A stretch of 28,711 nucleotides of DNA from Bacteroidales bacterium M2. Its GTDB lineage: Bacteria; Bacteroidota; Bacteroidia; Bacteroidales; Muribaculaceae. Location of the stretch: the NCBI GenBank assembly GCA_001689415.1, contig LUJM01000031.1, positions 1 to 28,711 of the forward strand. The letters run 5' to 3'. Of this stretch, positions 6,889 to 14,886 are shown in pieces. The notes beneath the pieces are model-generated. The model was not told the origin of the DNA. It did no database searches and was given only the letters and a program-made list of their open reading frames with translations. The first letter of the stretch is position 1; each line of letters opens with the position of its first letter. The translations under genes were made by a program, and so were the position numbers.

Positions 6889-9825
6889 ATGAAGAGCATA
6901 AAAACAGCAGCATACATGCTGGCACTTTCATCGTTGGTGATGCCGGCAGCTGTATTCGCCGGCGTAAGAGAGGATGCCGTAGACAAGGTAATCGAGAATT
7001 ACATGCCCGGAGTTACCGGCTTTGGCCGAGTTGTGGTAAAAGGCGTGACAATTAACGATGCCAAAAAGCGTATCACAATAAAACTCAACGACAACGCGGC
7101 GTATATACCGTTTACAGCCGAGCGTTTTGCCCAGTTTAAGTCTGATTGTAAAAAGTCTCTCGGTGCAAAGTTCGCCAATTATTCGGTCACAGTTCTGGCA
7201 AAAAACAAAAACCTTGAAAAATTGGTATTATTTGCGCAAAAAAAGAATGTCGGGCCTAAAGAAAGTGTACCATTTATCGTACGCCACGACAAAGAATCAG
7301 CCCCTGCAGGCCTCGACGGAGCAAATATAGCCTTGTGGCAGAGTCACGGTTGGTATTTCGAGCAAAAGCTCAACCGTTGGGAATGGCAACGCGCCCGAAT
7401 GTTCCAGACAGTAGAAGACTTGTACATACAGAGTTACGTAATGCCTTTCTTGATGCCGATGCTCGAGAACGCCGGAGCATACGTAATGAGTCCGCGCGAA
7501 AGAGATGTCAACACCACCGAAATCATCATCGACAATGATAACTCAGACTTCACCGGCGGCACCTTCCACCTTGACGGCAAGAAAACAGGATCGGTCAAAG
7601 GTTTCGGCTATAAAAACGCCACACTCAAAAACGGAGAGCACCCCTTCGAAGCAGGCACAGCCCTTAGCTTTGCCACCTCGGGGCACGCCGAACCGAATGG
7701 CAAGGCAAGCTGGAGCGCGGCGATACCGTCTGACGGCGACTACGCCGTATATATCAGCTACGCGAGCACCCCAACGAGCACAGATGCAGCCCATTACCGC
7801 ATCAATGCAGCCGACGGCAGCCATGATTTCACGGTAAACCAGCAAATGGGTGGCGGTACATGGATCTACCTCGGGCACTTTCCATTTAAGGCTACCGACA
7901 AAGAAAATACTATCGTAGAATTATTTAACGAAGGCAAAAGCCACAGCACACTCAGCGCCGACGCAGTAAAAATAGGCGGTGGCATGGGCAATGTTGCACG
8001 AATAGTAGAGGACGATAAATCCGACATACCCTACGAATACACAGTGAGCGGATATCCACGATTCACCGAGGGTGCCCGCTACTTCCTTCAGTGGGCCGGA
8101 GCACCGGACTCGGTATTCACTCCGTCGGAATATGTAAACGACTATACCGATGATTACAAGAGCCGCGGTCTTTGGGTCAACTGGCTCGCCGGAGGCTCGT
8201 CGATGTTGCCAAAGCAGGAAGGCCTTAAGATACCTGTAGACCTCAGTTTCGCCTTCCACAGCGATGCCGGAACCACGATGAACGATTCGATTATCGGCAC
8301 GCTCGGCATATACAGCACCGCCGGAGACAAACTTGGCAATGGCAGCGACCGAAGTGTATCGCGCGATTACACCGACCTTGTAATGTCGGCCATTACAGAC
8401 GATGTCCGTGCGACCTTTGAGCCCGACTGGGCCCGTCGCGGCATGTGGGATAAATCATATTTCGAAGCCCGCTCACCCGAAGTCCCCGCTATGCTACTCG
8501 AACTTCTGTCGCACCAAAACCTTGCCGACATGTCCTACGGCCTCGACCCGGCATTCCGCTTCGTAGTATCCCGCGCAATCTACAAGGGTATGCTCAAATT
8601 CCTTGCACACCGTGACGGCCGCGCCTATGTAGTTCAACCCCTACCGGTGAGGGCATTCGCTATCAACAATACAGCCAAGGACAAATATACCCTTACATGG
8701 GCAGAGCACGTTGACCGTCTCGAATCCACGGCCAAACCGACCTACTATATTGTAGAAGAGCGTATAGGCGACGGAGCATTCCGCAAAGTTGCAAAAGTCG
8801 ACACCCCGAGTTGGACCACAACAGTTAGCGACAGCGACATACACTCTTACCGCATCATCGCCGGAAACGAAGGCGGCACATCATTCCCGAGCGAAATCCT
8901 CGCCCTATGCAACCTTCCCGGCACACCCGTAACCATAGTCAATGGCTTCACCCGCGTCAGTGCTCCCGATCGTTTCGACAGCGGCGCTATGGCCGGATTC
9001 GAAAGCGACAAGGACAACGGCGTACCATATATCAAAGATATTTCCTTTACGGGCAAACAGTTCGAATTCCGTCGTGAATTGCCTTGGGTCGATGACGACA
9101 ATACCGGTTTCGGCGACTCTCGCGCCAACTATGAAGACAAAGTAATCGCCGGTAACACATTCGACTACGTATACACCCACGGCCTTGCAGTTGCGGCAGC
9201 CGGACATCCGTTTGTATCGAGCAGCGCGGAAGCATTTGCCGCATCTACCGATACACCCGCCATAGTGGACCTGATGCTTGGCAAGCAAAAAGAAATCAAA
9301 CGCGGACGCGGAGTCTATGGCACAGATTGCAAAACATTTAGCCCCGAGATGCAGGCACGAATCAAAGACCTAACAACCAAAGGTACCGGATTCTTTATCT
9401 CCGGCTCTTATGTGGCAACCGACCTATGGGACAACCCCAATTCGACCAAGGAAACCGCCGCAGCCGACCAGGACTTTGCCAAGAGCGTTCTCGGCTACGC
9501 ATGGCGTGAAAGCCGCGCAGCAGTAGAAGGCGGAGCATATCAGGTACCCACCAAATTCAAAGCCTTCGGCAAAGGCAATTACGCATTCAACCAGCAGCTC
9601 GGTTCAGAATGCTATGCAGTTGAATCGCCCGACGGAGTAATGCCCTCCGACAAAGACCGCGGAGCAACAATACTGCGCTATAGCGAAAACAACATTCCCG
9701 CCGGATCGGCCTATGATGCAGGCTCCTACCGCACAGTAATTATCGGTTTCCCCTTCGAAACCGTCGACAAAGCCGAAGCCCGCGAACACCTGATGAAACA
9801 GATTCTCAATTTCTTGAAAAAATAA
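6889..9825 (+). CDS. Secreted N-acetylmuramoyl-L-alanine amidase-like protein with inserted golvesin-type domain and Fn3 domain
   Basis: 978 residues with a signal peptide (hydrophobic 7-24, AVFAG cleavage region). An Amidase_3-like fold can be traced in two pieces. H153 (QSHGWYFE) and E176 (TVEDLYIQ) stand before an insertion; H457 (FAFHSDAG) and E538 (EVPAMLLELLSHQN) stand after it. Together these match the four-residue zinc-site pattern of muramoyl-amidases. The insertion (about 210-365, from TTEIIIDNDN to DAVKIGGG) resembles the golvesin/xanthan-lyase C-terminal-like beta-sandwich. A fibronectin type III-like domain follows (about 583-680), then a C-terminal alpha/beta region of about 290 residues (680-978) that I cannot name. 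Homologues are often labelled xanthan lyase, which I judge misleading. Inferred role: cutting the sugar-peptide amide bond of peptidoglycan in the periplasm or outside the cell. First gene of its operon. Confidence 0.75.
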   Translation: MKSIKTAAYMLALSSLVMPAAVFAGVREDAVDKVIENYMPGVTGFGRVVVKGVTINDAKKRITIKLNDNAAYIPFTAERFAQFKSDCKKSLGAKFANYSVTVLAKNKNLEKLVLFAQKKNVGPKESVPFIVRHDKESAPAGLDGANIALWQSHGWYFEQKLNRWEWQRARMFQTVEDLYIQSYVMPFLMPMLENAGAYVMSPRERDVNTTEIIIDNDNSDFTGGTFHLDGKKTGSVKGFGYKNATLKNGEHPFEAGTALSFATSGHAEPNGKASWSAAIPSDGDYAVYISYASTPTSTDAAHYRINAADGSHDFTVNQQMGGGTWIYLGHFPFKATDKENTIVELFNEGKSHSTLSADAVKIGGGMGNVARIVEDDKSDIPYEYTVSGYPRFTEGARYFLQWAGAPDSVFTPSEYVNDYTDDYKSRGLWVNWLAGGSSMLPKQEGLKIPVDLSFAFHSDAGTTMNDSIIGTLGIYSTAGDKLGNGSDRSVSRDYTDLVMSAITDDVRATFEPDWARRGMWDKSYFEARSPEVPAMLLELLSHQNLADMSYGLDPAFRFVVSRAIYKGMLKFLAHRDGRAYVVQPLPVRAFAINNTAKDKYTLTWAEHVDRLESTAKPTYYIVEERIGDGAFRKVAKVDTPSWTTTVSDSDIHSYRIIAGNEGGTSFPSEILALCNLPGTPVTIVNGFTRVSAPDRFDSGAMAGFESDKDNGVPYIKDISFTGKQFEFRRELPWVDDDNTGFGDSRANYEDKVIAGNTFDYVYTHGLAVAAAGHPFVSSSAEAFAASTDTPAIVDLMLGKQKEIKRGRGVYGTDCKTFSPEMQARIKDLTTKGTGFFISGSYVATDLWDNPNSTKETAAADQDFAKSVLGYAWRESRAAVEGGAYQVPTKFKAFGKGNYAFNQQLGSECYAVESPDGVMPSDKDRGATILRYSENNIPAGSAYDAGSYRTVIIGFPFETVDKAEAREHLMKQILNFLKK

Positions 9826-9844
9826 TCTTAAACAATAATACACT

Positions 9845-11311
9845 ATGCAGAAAAGCATACATTGCTTCGTACCCTATGCCAACGAAAACCAGGCCGGAGC
9901 AACAATAGAAGCACTCAAGGCCACCGGCCCGGTAGTAAAGATAACACTGCTTTGTACCGATACCGACACCAAAGCGTACAAAGACTGCGACATCATATAT
10001 ATCGACAACCTCAATTCGTCGGCAACAATGCGCCAAATAGCCAAGGCAGCAGAAGCCGACTATACCCTGCTCTATACCAAATACAACAGCCTCGTACCGG
10101 GTTATTTCGCCCTCGAGCGCATGATTAAAATTGCCGACGACAGCAAGGCTTCAATGGTCTATGCCGACCACTATACAGTAGTCGACGGTGTAAAGAGCAA
10201 CAGCCCTGTAATCGATTACCAGTTCGGCTCCCTTCGCGACGACTTCAGCTTCGGCCCGCTGGTTATGATGAATACCGCGGCACTCAAGGCCGCCGCCGAA
10301 GGCATCGACACAGACTACACCAGTGCCGGATTCTATGATTTGCGTCTGCGCCTGAGCCGCATATCATTGCCGGTACATATCAACGAATACCTCTACACCG
10401 ACATCACCGTACCCGACACCAACGACGGCGAGGCACATTTCGCCTATGTAGACCCCAAGAACCGCGGTGTACAAATCGAAATGGAACAGGCCTGCACAGC
10501 TCATCTCAAAGCGATTGGCGGCTACCTCGAACCGGTGTTCGAACCGATTGAATTCAACCACGGCAACTTCGAATTCGAAGCATCGGTAATCATACCTGTC
10601 CGCAACCGCGTACGCACAATCCGCAATGCAATCCGCAGCGTACTCAGCCAGAAGACCGACTTCCCATTCAACCTGATAATAATCGACAACCATAGCACCG
10701 ACGGCACATCGGAAGCAATCGAAGAATTCACCGAAGACGCACGCGTGATACACCTCGTACCCGAACGCGACGACCTCGGCATCGGCGGTTGCTGGAATGT
10801 TGGCGCAAACCACCCCAAGGCAGGCAAATTCTGCGTGCAGCTCGACAGCGACGATGTATACTCGGACGAAAACACCCTTACCAAGATTGTAAAGGCATTC
10901 TACGACAACAACTCGGCCATGGTGGTTGGTACATATATGCTGACCGACATCAACATGAATACCATTCCCCCCGGCATCATCGACCACAAAGAATGGACCC
11001 CCGAGAATGGCCGCAACAACGCACTTCGCATCAATGGCCTTGGCGCTCCCCGAGCATTCTACACCCCCCTGCTCCGAGAAATCCATGTGCCCAACACAAG
11101 CTACGGCGAAGACTATGCCCTTGGCCTCGCATTCTCGCGTCACCACCAGATAGGCCGCGTATACGATGTTCTGTATTTCTGCCGCCGCTGGGAAGATAAT
11201 TCCGACCACGCACTCGATATCACAAAAACCAACGCCAACAACCTCTACAAGGACCGTATCCGCACATGGGAACTCCAGGCCCGAGTAGCAATGAACGCCA
11301 AGCAAGGTTAA
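9845..11311 (+). CDS. Tandem GT-A glycosyltransferase family 2 protein
   Basis: 488 residues without signal peptide or evident membrane segment. The C-terminal half (about 246-488) is a clear GT2 domain: ASVIIPVRNRVRTIRNAIRS, then NLIIIDNHSTDGT, and the metal-binding LDSDD at 333-337. The N-terminal half (about 1-240) looks like a second, degenerate GT-A domain. It has YTLLYTKYNSLVPGYFALE where LDxDD would be expected, and a later MVYADHYTVVDG segment that recalls GT2 acceptor-side regions. It lies 19 bases after the amidase gene and 22 bases before the DUF4922 gene. Donor and acceptor cannot be predicted. Confidence 0.8.
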   Translation: MQKSIHCFVPYANENQAGATIEALKATGPVVKITLLCTDTDTKAYKDCDIIYIDNLNSSATMRQIAKAAEADYTLLYTKYNSLVPGYFALERMIKIADDSKASMVYADHYTVVDGVKSNSPVIDYQFGSLRDDFSFGPLVMMNTAALKAAAEGIDTDYTSAGFYDLRLRLSRISLPVHINEYLYTDITVPDTNDGEAHFAYVDPKNRGVQIEMEQACTAHLKAIGGYLEPVFEPIEFNHGNFEFEASVIIPVRNRVRTIRNAIRSVLSQKTDFPFNLIIIDNHSTDGTSEAIEEFTEDARVIHLVPERDDLGIGGCWNVGANHPKAGKFCVQLDSDDVYSDENTLTKIVKAFYDNNSAMVVGTYMLTDINMNTIPPGIIDHKEWTPENGRNNALRINGLGAPRAFYTPLLREIHVPNTSYGEDYALGLAFSRHHQIGRVYDVLYFCRRWEDNSDHALDITKTNANNLYKDRIRTWELQARVAMNAKQG

Positions 11312-11333
11312 CTTTTCGCCATTTCAACCGACT

Positions 11334-12278
11334 ATGACATCTAACCACGAAGTCAATACACTTATAGCCGAACAATTAGGTGAATGGGCACAAGCTTGCG
11401 ACAATTACGCTGCACTTGCAGATGTGAAAGTCAAAGAGTTTGATGTCGACGGCATGCATTTCAAGGTGCAGTTCAACCCTGCAAGGGCGGTATCATCAGG
11501 CGCAAAGGTAGATGCAGCCTCAATCAAGGCCCGCAAATGCTTTCTATGTGCCGAAAACCGACCGGAAGTTCAGCGCGGCATATCATGGGAAAACGAGTTT
11601 ACCATACTTGTAAACCCATTCCCCATCTTCCCTCGCCACCTTACCATACCCGACAACAAGCATGTGCCGCAGGTAGTTGAAGGTTCGGTAGGTGATATGC
11701 TGCAGCTTGCCTCGGAACTCAGCGATTATACAGTATTCTATAACGGAGCCCGCTGCGGCGCATCAGCACCCGACCACTTTCACTTCCAAGCCGGCAACAG
11801 CGATTTTCTGCCCTTGGCCGACAACCTCGAAGGCATAGAAATGAAAGAAGTCAGCTCGCACCGAGGCAGCACGCTGTACCTTGTAGACGCCCTACCGATA
11901 AAGATGTTCGTAATCGACGCAGACACCCCCCAGTCGGGCAACCTGCTCTTTACCGAGCTAATCCACGCCATGCCTAAGGCAGAAGAAGACATGGAACCCA
12001 TGCTCAACCTCCTTGCCTATGCCACGCCAACAGGGACAAGGCTGGTAGTAGTACCGCGCAAAAAGCACAGACCATCGTTCTACGGTACCGAGGGCGACGA
12101 CTGCATGTTGCTCAGCCCTGCAGCAGTTGATATGGGCGGAGTATTCATCACCCCCCGGCTTGTGGACTTCGAGCGCTTTAACGAAGAAACAATACGCAAA
12201 GTTATCGGCGAACTCTGCCTAAGTACAGCTGAAGCCGAAGCGATAGCGGCAAAACTCATCGAAAAAACTCAAGCATGA
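11334..12278 (+). CDS. DUF4922 protein, HIT/GalT-like nucleotidyl transferase or phosphorylase
   Basis: 314 residues, cytoplasmic. The segment CGASAPDHFHFQAGN contains the HxHxQ signature (H148, H150, Q152) of the histidine-triad/GalT superfamily, which forms a nucleotidyl-histidine intermediate. RKCFLCAENRP (67-77) resembles the zinc CxxC of GalT-type enzymes, and FTILVNPFPIFPRHLTIP (89-106) matches the substrate-binding strand found upstream in the same fold. The family is related to GDP-L-galactose phosphorylase, so a reaction releasing a sugar-1-phosphate from an NDP-sugar is plausible but unproven. Its stop overlaps the next start by ATGA. It is placed between a GT2 gene and a SpoIID gene. 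Confidence 0.78.
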   Translation: MTSNHEVNTLIAEQLGEWAQACDNYAALADVKVKEFDVDGMHFKVQFNPARAVSSGAKVDAASIKARKCFLCAENRPEVQRGISWENEFTILVNPFPIFPRHLTIPDNKHVPQVVEGSVGDMLQLASELSDYTVFYNGARCGASAPDHFHFQAGNSDFLPLADNLEGIEMKEVSSHRGSTLYLVDALPIKMFVIDADTPQSGNLLFTELIHAMPKAEEDMEPMLNLLAYATPTGTRLVVVPRKKHRPSFYGTEGDDCMLLSPAAVDMGGVFITPRLVDFERFNEETIRKVIGELCLSTAEAEAIAAKLIEKTQA

Positions 12279-13594
12279 AACCTATGGAACCAAGGATTGA
12301 CGTAGGCATAGTGAGCGGAAGCGAGATAAATGTGGTACTCCACAAGTATTTCCACACGCAGCAGACCGGCAGCGAAGTCGAAGGTCCGCAGACATTCTCG
12401 CTCAGCCCCGACGGCAGAATCGCATGGCAAGGTGTCGAGTATGAAACACTCGACTTCGAGCCTTGCGAAAAGGCCTGCACATTCGACGTTGCCGATGTTA
12501 CGATAGGAGTCAACTTCCATTGGGAACGGCGCGAGACTCAGAAATTTACGGGCGCGATGCGCATTATTGTCGAGGGTGACAAAATCACCTTAGTCAACCG
12601 CCTTCCGCTCGAAGATTACCTGATGAGCGTAATCTCGTCGGAGATGAGTGCCACAGCCAACGAGGAATTTCTCAAAGCACACGCGGTAATATCACGCAGC
12701 TGGCTTATAGCCCAGATTATAAACCGAAAAAAAGAGTCGACGACAAATTCATGCACTGTCACCGACAATGAAATTGTGCGCTGGTACGACCGAGAAGACC
12801 ATGCCAACTTCGATGTGTGTGCCGACGACCATTGCCAAAGATACCAAGGCATCACAAGGCAGACGACCCCAACGGTAAAAGCAGCCATCGAGGCAACCCG
12901 CGGTCTTGTACTTACAGATGAAAACGGCGAAGTTTGCGACGCCAGATTCTCGAAGTGCTGCGGTGGCGTTTTCGAAGAATTTGAAAATTGCTGGGAACCG
13001 GAGCATCACAGCTACCTCTCCGTACTCCGCGACGACGAAGACGAAAACGACTATCCCGACCTGAGGGTAGAAGAAAATGCCCGCCACTGGATTCTTACCT
13101 CGCCGACAGCATATTGCAACACAAACGACAAATCAATCCTGAGCCAAGTACTAAACAATTACGACCAAGAAACAAACGATTTCTACCGTTGGCATGTTGA
13201 ATACACCCAGGAAGAACTGGCAGAGCTTATCAAGGAGCGATCGGGCATAGACTTCGGCGGCATTATTTCGATTGAGGCGGTAGAACGCGGCACTTCGGGA
13301 CGTATAGTACGCCTTCGCATCACCGGCACAAAACGCACCATGATAATTGGCAAAGAACTGGAAATACGCCGTACACTATCAAAGAGCCACCTCTACAGTT
13401 CGGCATTTGTAGTAGAATCCGGCCCGGCCAATACCGACGGGCTGCCTCAGCACTTCACCATAATCGGAGCTGGCTGGGGTCATGGCGTAGGATTATGCCA
13501 GATTGGCGCAGCTGTAATGAGTGCAAAGGGCAAGCACTTCGATGAAATACTTTTCCACTATTTCCCGGGGGCAAACCTATCGCACAGATACTAA
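12275..13594 (+). CDS. SpoIID/LytB domain protein without signal peptide
   Basis: SpoIID proteins are lytic transglycosylases that act on denuded glycan strands. Of 439 residues, LPLEDYLMSVISSEMSATAN (110-129) carries the expected catalytic glutamate E123, followed by EEFLKAHAVISRSW. A cysteine-rich stretch (KCCGGVFEEFENCW) follows near 229-242. The C-terminal GAGWGHGVGLCQIGA and FHYFPGANL blocks are diagnostic. The start overlaps the DUF4922 stop in ATGA, and the codons upstream in frame are polar, so no hidden signal sequence exists. A cytoplasmic location would be unusual for this fold, so either it uses imported fragments or its export is non-classical. The preceding DUF4922 and GT2 genes are probable functional partners. 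Confidence 0.85.
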   Translation: MKPMEPRIDVGIVSGSEINVVLHKYFHTQQTGSEVEGPQTFSLSPDGRIAWQGVEYETLDFEPCEKACTFDVADVTIGVNFHWERRETQKFTGAMRIIVEGDKITLVNRLPLEDYLMSVISSEMSATANEEFLKAHAVISRSWLIAQIINRKKESTTNSCTVTDNEIVRWYDREDHANFDVCADDHCQRYQGITRQTTPTVKAAIEATRGLVLTDENGEVCDARFSKCCGGVFEEFENCWEPEHHSYLSVLRDDEDENDYPDLRVEENARHWILTSPTAYCNTNDKSILSQVLNNYDQETNDFYRWHVEYTQEELAELIKERSGIDFGGIISIEAVERGTSGRIVRLRITGTKRTMIIGKELEIRRTLSKSHLYSSAFVVESGPANTDGLPQHFTIIGAGWGHGVGLCQIGAAVMSAKGKHFDEILFHYFPGANLSHRY

Positions 13595-13635
13595 AAGCAC
13601 TAAAACAATACGAGCCAATGCGGCGTTGTGTTATT

Positions 13636-14664
13636 ATGAAAATAATAATCGCAACAGCCGCATTGACTTTGTCAGCATGTTCGTGTGGCGCTAAAAACCA
13701 AGAAGATATGACAAAGGAAATATACTTTGCAGGTGGATGTTTTTGGGGAACGGAGCATTTCTTTTCCCTTGTACCCGGCGTGATCGAAACCGAAGCAGGC
13801 TACGCCAACAGCATTATACCCGACCCCACGTACCGTGAAGTTTGCAGTGGCAACACAGGGGCGGCAGAAACAGTAAAAGTGAGTTATGACCCCGAGCAAA
13901 TATCGCTCGGCACCCTACTCGACTTATACTATGAAACCATAGACCCAACATCGCACAACCGCCAAGGCAACGACATAGGCACACAATACCGCACAGGCAT
14001 ATATTATACCGACCCCGCCGACTCCGTATTGGTAAGCGAATCCTTGAAATCACTTGCCAAGAACACAGGCAAGCCTATCGCAATAGAATCGGGGGTACTG
14101 AAGAACTTCTACCCGGCAGAAGAATATCACCAGGACTATCTCGACAAAAATCCCGGCGGATATTGCCATATTCCTGCCCGACTCTTTGAACTCGCCCGCA
14201 ATGCCGGAAAAACAAAAAGCAAATACAGCCGTCTACCTGATTCAAAACTTAAAGAAAAGCTAAGCCCTCTGCAATGGGAGGTAACCCAGAACGCAGCCAC
14301 CGAACGCCCATACATCAACGAATACGACCAAGAATTCCGTCCGGGCATATATGTGGATATCACGAGCGGCGAACCTCTATTTGTATCGACCGACAAATAC
14401 GACTCGGGCTGCGGTTGGCCGGCATTTTCAAAGCCTATCGACAAATCGCTTATAGATTATCGCAAAGACCTGAGCCACGGCATGGTACGTACAGAAGTGC
14501 GGGCAGCAAACTCCGGGGCACACCTTGGGCATGTATTCAACGACGGCCCGCAAGAAAGCGGCGGGCAACGATACTGCATCAACAGCGCCTCGCTACGATT
14601 CATACCTCTTGAAAAAATGGCAAACGAAGGTTATGCCGACTATATAAAGTTTGTAGAGCGGTAG
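13636..14664 (+). CDS. msrAB: Bifunctional peptide methionine sulfoxide reductase MsrA-MsrB, predicted lipoprotein
   Basis: Repairs both S- and R-epimers of methionine sulfoxide. An upstream ATG at 13618 (MRRCVI) is possible, but starting at 13636 gives a clean lipoprotein signal (MKIIIATAALTLSAC) with a lipobox cysteine at residue 15; length is then 342. The MsrA catalytic cysteine is C35 in AGGCFWGTEHFF. The MsrB domain occupies the last third, with STDKYDSGCGWPAFSKPI, GAHLGHVFNDGP and the catalytic cysteine in RYCINSASLRFIP. The lipobox implies membrane anchoring on the periplasmic side. It is the last gene before a strong inverted repeat at 14685-14754. Confidence 0.92.
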   Translation: MKIIIATAALTLSACSCGAKNQEDMTKEIYFAGGCFWGTEHFFSLVPGVIETEAGYANSIIPDPTYREVCSGNTGAAETVKVSYDPEQISLGTLLDLYYETIDPTSHNRQGNDIGTQYRTGIYYTDPADSVLVSESLKSLAKNTGKPIAIESGVLKNFYPAEEYHQDYLDKNPGGYCHIPARLFELARNAGKTKSKYSRLPDSKLKEKLSPLQWEVTQNAATERPYINEYDQEFRPGIYVDITSGEPLFVSTDKYDSGCGWPAFSKPIDKSLIDYRKDLSHGMVRTEVRAANSGAHLGHVFNDGPQESGGQRYCINSASLRFIPLEKMANEGYADYIKFVER

Positions 14665-14684
14665 AAAAAAGCACTCCAAACATC

Positions 14685-14754
14685 AAAAACCTTATAGATA
14701 TCTTGACGATACTCACTTATTATGTGTAAAGCGGAAGATATTTATAAGGTTTTT
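14685..14754 (+). terminator. Long inverted repeat, probable bidirectional terminator
   Basis: Left arm 14685-14704 (AAAAACCTTATAGATATCTT) and right arm 14735-14754 pair over 20 bases with one mismatch. The loop is 30 bases, and the right arm ends in a T-run continuing to 14755. The site lies 20 bases after the msrAB stop and before the next promoter, so it separates the two salvage operons. The loop is longer than usual for an intrinsic terminator; a small mobile repeat is an alternative. Confidence 0.6.
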
Positions 14755-14766
14755 TATGAATTTGGC

Positions 14767-14798
14767 TCTGTGATATTGCAAAATTTTTCTTAAATTTG
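14767..14798 (+). promoter_or_regulatory. Bacteroidota-type promoter of the ampG-murQ operon
   Basis: The -7 element TAAATTTG (14791-14798) matches TAnnTTTG perfectly. At a 20-base spacing upstream lies TCTG (14767-14770), one mismatch from TTTG. The element overlaps the operator-like motif at 14794-14814, so repression at this site is plausible. The leader to the ATG at 14887 is about 80 bases. Confidence 0.6.
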
Positions 14799-14814
14799 TA
14801 TCCAAATATTAAAT
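14794..14814. promoter_or_regulatory. Second copy of the 6748-6777 operator core
   Basis: Twenty-one consecutive bases, ATTTG-TATC-CAAATATTAAAT, are identical to 6756-6776 of the palindrome between the divergent promoters. The right arm is complete; the left arm is conserved only over ATTTG. The motif overlaps the last five bases of the -7 element and extends over the expected transcription start. Confidence 0.5.
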
Positions 14815-14886
14815 GCGCCGGACTCTCGACACGACGATCCGGCATATATCTTTATCAAACAAAGAATTACGACTAAAATCTAATTC

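Noticed and set aside
6889..9825. Xanthan lyase as product name
   Set aside because: Only the inserted sandwich and accessory domains recall xanthan lyase; the catalytic residues fit a zinc amidase.
10364..11305. Minus-strand open frame of 313 codons opposite the GT2 gene
   Set aside because: Rich in Val, Cys and Ala from reverse reading; no domain, no promoter, and the GT2 frame has clear motifs.
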